Of a stretch of DNA of 64,000 bases, positions 17,964-24,823 are shown in pieces. The stretch lies in the NCBI GenBank assembly GCA_035524335.1, contig DATKPE010000012.1, forward strand, positions 9,623 through 73,622, read 5' to 3'. This stretch comes from DATKPE01 sp035524335. Its GTDB lineage: Bacteria; Bacteroidota; Ignavibacteria; UBA10030; SZUA-254. The position numbers were made by a program, and so were the translations under genes. The notes below the pieces were generated by a model that was not told where the DNA came from, made no database searches, and saw only the letters and a list, made by a program, of their open reading frames with translations. Within the stretch, counting starts at the first letter, position 1, and every line of letters begins with the position of its first letter.

Positions 17964-19310
17964 TTACCGGTGTTCCCTGTCGCCTTCGGTAATGAAGGCG
18001 ATGATCGGTTTTTCGTACACTTCGATGTCGCGGGCGTAGCGGATCGTCGAGTCCAGGATCTCCAGGATGATGATCGTCAGAAAGCCAAGAAAGAGCCCGA
18101 TGGCGAGGCCGCCGAAGACCAGCTGTGATCGGTTCGGCTTGCTCGGATGAGCCGGCACCAGCGCCGGATCGATGATCATAAACTGATTCGCCCCCTTTTC
18201 GCCCAGATCCCGCGCGGTTTCGGCCTGCTCCAGCTTGACCTTCATCTCATCGTAAAGCTTGCGGTAGATGCCGTAATCGGATTCCTTGTCCTCGTCGACC
18301 CGTTCGCTGATGGACGATTTCTTGATATTTTCGAGCAGAGTCGCCCGCTGATCCTCCAGCTGCCGGCGGAGGGTCTCCTGATGGCCCATGTCGCTCTCGA
18401 TGCTCGCCTTCATCCGGTCCAGAAGCGCGAGCACCTCGGTCTCCACCTTCTGCACCTCGGGATACTTCGGCGTGTAGCGGCGGAGGTAGTCGTCGTATTT
18501 CGCCAGAAGTGTCCGCAGGTCGGTGATGGACGGCAGATCCTCCCGCTCCAGATCGTACAGCGACTGTTTTCCGGTCTCCGATTTCAGAATGTCCGGCAGG
18601 CCCTTGAACACCGTGAGGGCGTTCCGATAGCCGGTGACCTTGATGTCGATGTCGTGCATCTGCTTCTCAATGCCCTCGACCTGATTGTAGACGGTTTTGC
18701 TTTCCGCCGGCATTGTATTGAGTCTCTGCTGAAGGAGGGTCAGAACCTCCTTCTGACTCGATTCGTATTTCTGCCGCAGTTCGGTCAGCTTTCCCTCGAA
18801 GAACTGCACCGCCTGCTCGTTCCGCTGACCCTCGACGCGGAGGGTTGTCTGAATGAAGATGCGCGCCAGGAGCGAGGCCGCCTGCTGTGCACGGACCGGA
18901 TCGGTGTCGATGTAGGTGATACTGAAGGAGTCGGAACCGCGGCGCTCGACCGTGATGTTTTTTCTGATCGCCTCGATGAGCGCCTGCCGCTGATCCTCCG
19001 ATGTGATCCCCTTCCCGAGACCGAGCGTGTCGACCATCGACTGGATCGTCGTCTGGCTGTAGATGATCTCGTTGAAGGTCCGGAGACGGTCTTCCGTCGC
19101 CATCGTGACCGCCATTTCATAGCTGATGAGCGGGTTCAGGATCTCGTCCCTCTGCACCAGCATCGTGGTCGAGGATTCGTACCTGTTCGGAAGAAGATAC
19201 GCGCCGACCGCCGAGAGCACGGTGATCGCGATCGTCGGGATGATGAGGTACTTCTTGCGCCGGCGAATCAGAATGATGAATTCGCGGAGTGAAAATTGTG
19301 TTGAACGCAC
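17964..19310 (-). CDS. Wzz-like polysaccharide co-polymerase (chain-length determinant)
   Basis: 448 residues. N-terminal helix (YLIIPTIAITVLSAVGAYLL) after a basic cytoplasmic end, then a Wzz beta-domain with YESSTTMLVQRDE. A long coiled coil covers about 150-370, a DPALVPAHPSKPN block precedes the last helix (GNVR-type region), and the C-terminal helix is at about 405-425. It sets chain length and connects the inner-membrane machinery to the outer-membrane exporter. It is the first gene of the leftward EPS operon, with a sigma-54-type promoter 60-80 bp upstream. Confidence 0.94.
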   Translation of the reverse strand: MRSTQFSLREFIILIRRRKKYLIIPTIAITVLSAVGAYLLPNRYESSTTMLVQRDEILNPLISYEMAVTMATEDRLRTFNEIIYSQTTIQSMVDTLGLGKGITSEDQRQALIEAIRKNITVERRGSDSFSITYIDTDPVRAQQAASLLARIFIQTTLRVEGQRNEQAVQFFEGKLTELRQKYESSQKEVLTLLQQRLNTMPAESKTVYNQVEGIEKQMHDIDIKVTGYRNALTVFKGLPDILKSETGKQSLYDLEREDLPSITDLRTLLAKYDDYLRRYTPKYPEVQKVETEVLALLDRMKASIESDMGHQETLRRQLEDQRATLLENIKKSSISERVDEDKESDYGIYRKLYDEMKVKLEQAETARDLGEKGANQFMIIDPALVPAHPSKPNRSQLVFGGLAIGLFLGFLTIIILEILDSTIRYARDIEVYEKPIIAFITEGDREHR

Positions 19311-19373
19311 GTGAGGTTCCTTTGTAGTGTCTGAACTGGTTCCGGATCAGATGACAGAAGGCACTGACATGAA

Positions 19374-19389
19374 CACAATTTATGTGCCA
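19374..19389 (-). promoter_or_regulatory. Sigma-54-type promoter for the leftward EPS operon
   Basis: Read on the minus strand the site is TGGCACA-TAAA-TTGTG. The GG is followed by exactly ten bases and then G, as in the consensus TGGCACG-N4-TTGCW; only the final C of the -12 GC is a T. Transcription would start near 19364, about 54 nt before the Wzz start codon. Confidence 0.6.
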
Positions 19390-19574
19390 TGAAGCCGTAT
19401 GACAGCCGACCCGAGGCAGGGTCGAAATAGCGAAATCAGATCGCCTCCGGAGACCGGCCGCTTTCAATCGGCCTGCGGTCCGGATCCGGATGCGTAGGTG
19501 TGGGTAAGAATGAAACAACCTGTGTAAAAAGGTAACACACCCGGAAGTTGCGCGAAACCGGCTAAAAATAAAGA

Positions 19575-19635
19575 AATTCGGGAACGAATTACCCGGTTCT
19601 GCAGGCAGACCGGTATTCCGTTTCGAATGAATACC
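19575..19635. promoter_or_regulatory. Inverted repeats, candidate activator (UAS) sites
   Basis: AATTCG-GGAA-CGAATT is at 19575-19590, and GGTATTC-N10-GAATACC is at 19612-19635. Both have perfect arms. They sit about 110-175 bp upstream of the rightward -24/-12 site and about 200-260 bp from the leftward one, a usual range for enhancer-binding proteins. Which protein binds is unknown. Confidence 0.4.
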
Positions 19636-19747
19636 AAGAAATCAAATTTTCCGACCTAGTCTGTGAGATAGATCATTTCCCGGCAGGAATAATTCATTTA
19701 ATTGCACATGAAACAGAGGCGAATGGCATTCCGCCGCATCCCGGATG

Positions 19748-19763
19748 TGGCACAGGATTTGTC
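19748..19763 (+). promoter_or_regulatory. Sigma-54-type promoter for the rightward EPS operon
   Basis: The site reads TGGCACA-GGAT-TTGTC, the same TGGCACA-N4-TTGT form as the divergent site at 19374-19389. The GG-N10-G spacing matches sigma-54 promoters. The predicted start is near 19774, about 70 nt before the export-lipoprotein ATG at 19846. Confidence 0.6.
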
Positions 19764-19845
19764 AATATTTGGTTTGAATAGAGGCCTTTTCCACCCAACC
19801 GGCAGTACGACAGTCGTCGACAGGTATTTTCACTCTTTATATATC

Positions 19846-20589
19846 ATGAACCGACAACGACACTCTTATATACAGTTATTCCGTTTCCTTGTCCCGGCGG
19901 TCGCCATCGCGCTGGTTTCCGCCGCGATGTTTTCCGGCTGCAGCACCTCGGAGGATATCGCAAAGGGAAATCTCACGCAGATCATCCGCTCCGGAAGTAA
20001 GCCGATCCAGGCCGAACCGAAAGCCGACGATTACGTCATCCGCCAGGGCGACCAGATCGTCTTCTCCGTCTGGGGATATCCGGAATTTACCACGCAGGCG
20101 CTTGTGAAGGAAACCGGAAGTCTGACCATTCCGCTCATCGGGGACTTCCTCGTTTCGGGCAGTACCAAGGAACAGTTCGTGAAGGAAGTCAAGAAACGGC
20201 TGACCGAATACATACAGGGCGATATCCAGATCACCATCAACATCCTGAGCGCGACCGCCCAGCGGGTGTCGGTGATCGGCGAAGTCACCAAGCAGGAAAA
20301 TTACCCGGTCACGAGCGACATCTCGCTCCTCGAGGTTCTTTCCATGGCCGGGGGGACCACGGCCGATTCCGACCTGCGGCATGTCAGAATCCTCCGTGCG
20401 GGCCTCGACCGCCAGCCGATCGAAGTCGACCTGATGTGGTACATCGAGAACGGCAACGTGGACGCCGTGCCGATCGTCCGTCCCGGCGACACCATCTTCA
20501 TCCCGAAACGGAGCAACGTCATCCGCGAGCTCTCCGATTTTCTCCGTGACGCGATATTCATTCTCGGATTTTTCAGCGTGTTCAAATGA
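19846..20589 (+). CDS. Wza-like polysaccharide export lipoprotein (OPX)
   Basis: Start chosen at 19846 (MNRQRHSYIQLFRF, 247 residues), because a signal peptide begins there and ends in SAAMFSGC, with lipidation likely on Cys32. The phenylalanine at -3 makes the lipobox atypical. The Poly_export domain follows (DDYVIRQGDQIVFSVWGYPEF, PLIGDFLVSG). One SLBB-type domain comes next (RVSVIGEVTKQENYPV...SLLEVLSMAGG). A short hydrophobic C-terminus, AIFILGFFSVF, may be the membrane-spanning helix. It forms the outer-membrane export channel for the EPS. Its last 4 bases overlap the next gene. Confidence 0.93.
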   Translation: MNRQRHSYIQLFRFLVPAVAIALVSAAMFSGCSTSEDIAKGNLTQIIRSGSKPIQAEPKADDYVIRQGDQIVFSVWGYPEFTTQALVKETGSLTIPLIGDFLVSGSTKEQFVKEVKKRLTEYIQGDIQITINILSATAQRVSVIGEVTKQENYPVTSDISLLEVLSMAGGTTADSDLRHVRILRAGLDRQPIEVDLMWYIENGNVDAVPIVRPGDTIFIPKRSNVIRELSDFLRDAIFILGFFSVFK

Positions 20590-21584
20590 ACCTGCCCGAT
20601 CTTCATACCGCCGCATCTTCCCGGACCGGGTTCGCCGGCGCCTGTCTGCTTGTGTTCCTGCTCTGCGCCGGAGCCGCGGCGCAGACTCTTCCGGTGACCC
20701 AGGTCGGCATCGCGATCGAGCCGGTGCGGGCGGGAGCCCGGGCCGCCGCCATGGCGGAATCGTTCGTCGCCGACGCCTATGACGTCGCATCCATGTACTG
20801 GAATCCCGCGGCGCTCGCGTATCTTCAGGATTTTGACCTGCAGATAAACCATTCGCAGGAGCAGTTCATCAAAAGCGAAGATGAAAACATTTCCATTCCG
20901 GTCCATCTGCGGCGGTCGGAAACGATCGCCTTCGGGGCGAGCGTCAACCATGTCGGGTATTTCGCGAGCCAGTCGACCGTCTACCGCGCTCTCCAGTTCG
21001 GCTACGACGTCGCCTACGCCCGGGAGGTCCTCCCGACCTTCAGCGTCGGCGTCATGCTCCAGGCGCAGTACGCCCACACATCGGCTTCGGAACACTGGGG
21101 CATGTCCTCGCTCTTCGGCTTTTATTATTATCCCGAACCCGAAGTGAGCTACGGGGTGTCGTTCGGCGGCCTCGGGACGGGCATAGAATACTTCGACCGG
21201 ATCGATTCCGCCGGCTCGACGGTCAGCCATACGACGATCCTGCGGGACGCGTATACGCCGAGGTACCTGCAGGTCGGCGCAACGCTCCGTTATCCGGCCG
21301 ATACCCACGATCCGGAGTTCGTCCTTGCATTTGCAAACGAAAAAATATTCAATGTCAGCGGCCTGCAGTACAAGGGCGGGGCGGAATACTATCCGTGGGG
21401 TTTTATCGCCCTGCGGGGCGGGTATATCGTCACCCCCTCGATCAGTTATGGCGTGTTCGGATGGGGTTTCCGGACACAGCGCATTCACCTCGACTTCGCC
21501 ATCTCACCCAATCCGCAGACGGATCAGGCGATCCAGATTTCTCTGCTGGTGGCGCTCGGGAAGGCGACGTCGTCGCGTCCGTAA
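20586..21584 (+). CDS. PorV/PorQ-like outer-membrane beta-barrel protein
   Basis: 332 residues with a signal peptide ending in GAAAQ. The mature start, VGIAIEPVRAGARAAAMAES, followed by ASMYWNPAALA, is the typical N-terminus of PorV/PorQ (FadL-superfamily) barrels. Alternating amphipathic strands fill the rest. PorV-type proteins usually serve T9SS as shuttle barrels. The position directly after the export lipoprotein, with an ATGA overlap, suggests that this copy works with the EPS export channel instead. That is inference. Confidence 0.85.
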   Translation: MNLPDLHTAASSRTGFAGACLLVFLLCAGAAAQTLPVTQVGIAIEPVRAGARAAAMAESFVADAYDVASMYWNPAALAYLQDFDLQINHSQEQFIKSEDENISIPVHLRRSETIAFGASVNHVGYFASQSTVYRALQFGYDVAYAREVLPTFSVGVMLQAQYAHTSASEHWGMSSLFGFYYYPEPEVSYGVSFGGLGTGIEYFDRIDSAGSTVSHTTILRDAYTPRYLQVGATLRYPADTHDPEFVLAFANEKIFNVSGLQYKGGAEYYPWGFIALRGGYIVTPSISYGVFGWGFRTQRIHLDFAISPNPQTDQAIQISLLVALGKATSSRP

Positions 21585-21617
21585 CGGAACCGCCGGCCGT
21601 CATTTAGAGAACGAATC

Positions 21618-22463
21618 ATGAACGACATCACCCTCACCTCCCGCTGCGGATTTCCGGACCAGCCGGAAACCGGCTTTGCCCCGAGCATGATGATGCAGCA
21701 TATTCTTGAGACGCTGAAGCGGTTCGCCATGAGCGACCTGGGCGTTCTCATCGTGTCGGAAGACGGCAACGAAACCGACCTGATCGCGAAGACGATCCAC
21801 CGTCTGAGCGGCCGGGCATGCTATCCGTTCGTCCACCTCGACTGTTCGACGATCTCCCCGCGCGGAGCGGCCGAAGCGATCTTCGGCGCCGAGAACCCCG
21901 ATGCGGGCGAACCGGGCATCCACCGCGGTATTCTGGAGCATGCGCGGAAGGGAACCCTGTTCATCGACCATTTTTCGCTTCTGGCGCCTGCCGTTCAGCA
22001 GAGGGTCGCCAGGGCGATCGAGTATCAGCATTTCCGGCGTCTGCAGGGGAAGGAAGAGATCATTCTCTCGTCCCGGTTCATCATCGTCACGCACCGGCGC
22101 GGCGTTTTCAACGAAGCGGGCGCCGTCGGGGATCAGGGCTTTCTGCACCTGGCCTGCCCGCTCACGATCAATCTGCCCCCCCTGCGTCAGCGCCGCGAGG
22201 ATATACCGTACCTGATCAGGGAATACCTGACCGAACTCTCCTCCACGGGGGGGTCGGGAACCGTGACCATGTCGCCCGAGGCGCTTCAGGCATGCCTCGA
22301 ATACCACTGGCCGGGCAATGCCGTGGAGCTCCGGCATGTGCTCGAATACGCCCTCTTTCATATTGAGGGGGATGTGATCCAGCGTCACCATCTATCGCCG
22401 CACATTCTGTACAGCAGCGGCATCCGGAATATTTTCGCCGTCGGCGGTCCGATGGCCGGTTAA
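21618..22463 (+). CDS. Enhancer-binding-protein (sigma-54 activator) relative without ATPase motifs
   Basis: 281 residues aligning end to end with the AAA+ core of NtrC-type activators but with no receiver and no Fis-type HTH. The Walker A GESGTGKE is replaced by SEDGNETD (about 47-54), with no lysine. The sigma-54 contact loop GAFTGA is absent. The Walker B GTLFLDEI reads GTLFIDHF (112-119), losing the catalytic Glu. PPLRQRREDIPYLI (187-200) and WPGNAVELRHVLEYAL (231-246) are kept, so it is clearly derived from this family. It cannot be a normal transcription activator. Lying in a locus with sigma-54-type promoters, it may be an antagonist or cofactor of a true activator, which is inference. 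Confidence 0.85.
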   Translation: MNDITLTSRCGFPDQPETGFAPSMMMQHILETLKRFAMSDLGVLIVSEDGNETDLIAKTIHRLSGRACYPFVHLDCSTISPRGAAEAIFGAENPDAGEPGIHRGILEHARKGTLFIDHFSLLAPAVQQRVARAIEYQHFRRLQGKEEIILSSRFIIVTHRRGVFNEAGAVGDQGFLHLACPLTINLPPLRQRREDIPYLIREYLTELSSTGGSGTVTMSPEALQACLEYHWPGNAVELRHVLEYALFHIEGDVIQRHHLSPHILYSSGIRNIFAVGGPMAG

Positions 22464-22502
22464 AACAACAGTTCTTCACCCTATCAACCTGGAAGTGTTG
22501 CC

Positions 22503-24434
22503 ATGATCGTACAATTCATACTTCTCTTCGTTCTCCCGATCCTCGTGTCGTGGCTGGTGACGCCGTACGTCATCCGCTTCGCGCACGTGATCGGTGCGCT
22601 CGATCAACCGAACGAGCGCAAGGTGCACAAGAATCCGACGCCGCGGCTCGGCGGGCTGGCGATTTATCTCAGCTTCTTCTCCTCGCTGATGTTCATGTTC
22701 TACAACAACAGCCCGATTCTCGTCCGCTTCGGCGGTTTTGATCCGCACAAGGGAGTGATGCTGGTCTTCTCGCTGACGCTGGTGCTGATCCTCGGGATCT
22801 GGGACGACGTTCAACAGCTGACCCCGGGCAAGAAATTCCTCGGCCAGTTCCTCGCGGCGGTGATGGTCTACTTCGCCGGTTTCCGGATCACCTTCATCAC
22901 CCATCCGTTCAGTCTCGGCGTCCTCAACCTCGGTCTGCTGGAGTTTCCGTTCACCATTCTCTGGATCGTCGGCATCACGAACGCCTTCAATCTCATCGAC
23001 GGGCTCGACGGGCTCGCGTCAGGTGTCGCCGTCATCGTTTCGCTGACGATCTTTTCGATCTCCTTCATGATGGGATCCCTCGGCATCAGCGCGATCGCCC
23101 TCCTGCTTGCAGGATCGCTCATCGGGTTTCTCCGCTTCAATTTCAACCGGGCGAAGATCTTCCTGGGCGATTCCGGAAGCCTCTTTATCGGGTTTTGTCT
23201 CGCCATACTCTCGATGTCGAGTTCCACAAAGGGATCGGCTGTCTTCTCCATCCTGATTCCGATCCTGGCGCTGGGACTTCCGATCATGGATACGCTCCTG
23301 GCGATGGTGCGCCGGTTCCTCCGGTCGCTCTTTCCGGAGAATGCGGGCGCCTCGTCGTTCATGGGAAAGATCGTGTCGATGTTCCTTCCCGACCGGGGAC
23401 ACATCCATCACCGCCTGATCGACATGGGCTTCTCCCACCGGACGGTGGTGCTTCTCATGTACGTCGTTTCGTGCATCTTCGGTCTCGGAGCGTTCGCGAT
23501 GACGGTGTCGAACAACATCGCGATCACGCCGATCCTCATTACCATCGGTGTCGCCACGTTCGTCGGCGTGAGCCAGCTCCGGTACAAGGAGATGGCGGTA
23601 CTCCGGAACGGGTCGCTTCTCCCGCTCTACGAATGGCCGCTCGTCAACAGCCGGGTGTTCCAGGGGTTCCTCGATATGGCGTTCATCTCGGGGGCCTACA
23701 CGATCGCTTATTTTCTCACCTTCCGCGGTGATGGTCCGGGGTCGTTCAACGATCCGTTCTTCCGGAGCCTGACGCTGGTGGCGGGGATCCAGATGGTGGT
23801 CTTCTATTTCGGCGGGCTCTACAAGGGAACGATGCGCCAGCGGGGCACCGGCGACATCCTCAAAATTCTGAAGGTGGTCGTTATCGCCGTGGTCCTCACC
23901 TGGTCGGTCGTCGCGATGTTTCCGCCGGGCTGGAACGTTCTCAACAAGACCCTCATCGTCCTCGATTTCTACCTGATCCTCTCGTTCATCATGGGATCGC
24001 GGGTATCGTTCCATGTTCTGAACTATCTCTCCCGCCGCGAGGCGCATGCGGGCAAGAAGAAGATCCTCATCTACGGCGCTGACGACAACGGCGCCCTGAT
24101 CATCCAACAGCTTCTGAACGACGAATCCCATGAGCTGAATCCGGTCGGGTTCCTGGACGACGATCCCCAGCTGGAAGGGAAGCGGATCAACGACTATCCC
24201 GTCTTCGGCGGTCACCTGAAGCTTCCCCGGCTGGTGAAAAAGCTGAAGGTCGAGGAAATACTCATCGCCAAGAACAGCCTGAAACCGGAGGTGATGAAGC
24301 GGCTGATGAAGATGTCCCAGCTTCTCGGCGTCACCATCCGTGCGTACAGGGTATATTACGAGAATATCGGCGACCAGCGTCCCGAGATGAGACCGCAGGT
24401 CGATGAAAAACAGTACCTTTTCGCCGGTAAATAA
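22503..24434 (+). CDS. WecA/MraY-type sugar-phosphate transferase fused to a CapD-like N-terminal region
   Basis: 643 residues in two parts. Residues 1 to about 345 are a polytopic WecA/MraY-type enzyme: ERKVHKNPTPRLGG, WDD at 100-102, NAFNLIDGLDGLASG (160-174), FLGDSGS (219-225) and DRGHIHHRLID (296-306). It starts EPS synthesis by moving a HexNAc-1-phosphate to undecaprenyl phosphate. Residues about 370-500 add four more helices and 510-625 a Rossmann-type domain (KKILIYGADDNGALII, VGFLDDDPQLEGKRI). These match the N-terminal half of CapD/FlaA1-type proteins (CoA_binding_3), but the NDP-sugar dehydratase domain that normally follows is missing. The second half may sense a nucleotide sugar. 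Confidence 0.93.
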   Translation: MIVQFILLFVLPILVSWLVTPYVIRFAHVIGALDQPNERKVHKNPTPRLGGLAIYLSFFSSLMFMFYNNSPILVRFGGFDPHKGVMLVFSLTLVLILGIWDDVQQLTPGKKFLGQFLAAVMVYFAGFRITFITHPFSLGVLNLGLLEFPFTILWIVGITNAFNLIDGLDGLASGVAVIVSLTIFSISFMMGSLGISAIALLLAGSLIGFLRFNFNRAKIFLGDSGSLFIGFCLAILSMSSSTKGSAVFSILIPILALGLPIMDTLLAMVRRFLRSLFPENAGASSFMGKIVSMFLPDRGHIHHRLIDMGFSHRTVVLLMYVVSCIFGLGAFAMTVSNNIAITPILITIGVATFVGVSQLRYKEMAVLRNGSLLPLYEWPLVNSRVFQGFLDMAFISGAYTIAYFLTFRGDGPGSFNDPFFRSLTLVAGIQMVVFYFGGLYKGTMRQRGTGDILKILKVVVIAVVLTWSVVAMFPPGWNVLNKTLIVLDFYLILSFIMGSRVSFHVLNYLSRREAHAGKKKILIYGADDNGALIIQQLLNDESHELNPVGFLDDDPQLEGKRINDYPVFGGHLKLPRLVKKLKVEEILIAKNSLKPEVMKRLMKMSQLLGVTIRAYRVYYENIGDQRPEMRPQVDEKQYLFAGK

Positions 24435-24451
24435 CCACACCGGTCGCCGCT

Positions 24452-24472
24452 CGCGCCCTGCCGGCGGGCGCG
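24452..24472 (+). terminator. G+C-rich stem-loop after the EPS locus
   Basis: CGCGCCC and GGGCGCG are perfect 7-bp arms around a 7-nt loop, 17 nt after the stop of the WecA-type gene. There is no clear T-run, so it may be a 3'-end stabiliser rather than an intrinsic terminator. Confidence 0.4.
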
Positions 24473-24511
24473 GTGTTCCCCGTTCCCTCCGTTCCCCGAA
24501 TCCCGCCATCA

Positions 24512-24579
24512 TGTGATAACGGTCACGTTTTATTGGTGACCGGTGACACGAACAGCCTCCGCGTGTGATATGCATCACT
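24512..24579. promoter_or_regulatory. Pair of CRP/FNR-type palindromes
   Basis: TGTGA-TAACGG-TCACG is at 24512-24527 and TGTGA-TATGCA-TCACT at 24564-24579. Both fit TGTGA-N6-TCACA and their centres are 52 bp apart, close to five helical turns. A third inverted repeat, GGTCAC-N9-GTGACC (24521-24541), overlaps the first. They lie about 245-310 bp upstream of the chitinase-like start. No CRP-family gene is in the window. Confidence 0.5.
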
Positions 24580-24823
24580 CCCCGGGTGGAATACGCCGCT
24601 TTTTCCGGTTACTTTGCGGACAGAAAAAAGAGAACGCGTCCGGTCTTCGCTGTGGACGGACATGTTCGCATCAAACTACGAACCGGGCAGTAATGTTTTC
24701 TGTGAATTTATTTTAATTCGGCGGGATCTCTTGTATTTATTATTTTAAATTCGTAGTATATTGAGGCCACCGCCTATCACTGTCCAACCGGTTCTTTTAT
24801 TCATCTCATTATCATAGGGGTGT

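Larger units (their letters stand above)
19311..19845. other. Divergent control region of the EPS locus
   Basis: This 535-bp gap separates the two EPS arms and is more A+T-rich than the genes on each side, especially around 19555-19700. It contains a -24/-12 type promoter facing each way, two inverted repeats and an imperfect stem (about 19592-19613), listed separately. No small gene with a credible ribosome site was found. The reading frame upstream of the lipoprotein start lacks any protein-like character. Confidence 0.7.
24435..24823. other. Intergenic region with CRP-like sites and an A+T-rich promoter zone
   Basis: It separates the end of the EPS locus from the chitinase-like gene. It has a G+C-rich stem after the EPS gene and two CRP-like palindromes. 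An A+T-rich stretch (24700-24765) holds a possible sigma-70-type promoter, TTGTAT at 24731 and TAGTAT at 24754 with 17-bp spacing. No small gene seen. Confidence 0.55.

Noticed and set aside
19702..19845. N-terminal extension of the export lipoprotein
   Set aside because: It would place 48 residues before the signal peptide and lipobox and would overlie the sigma-54-type promoter.
23019..24578. 519-codon minus-strand frame over the WecA-type gene
   Set aside because: Highly charged shadow without domains; the plus strand has all WecA motifs.
21595..24823. Sigma-54-type sites upstream of the chitinase-like and other cargo genes
   Set aside because: Scanning by eye found no GG-N10-GC match with an acceptable TGGCAC element outside the EPS gap.
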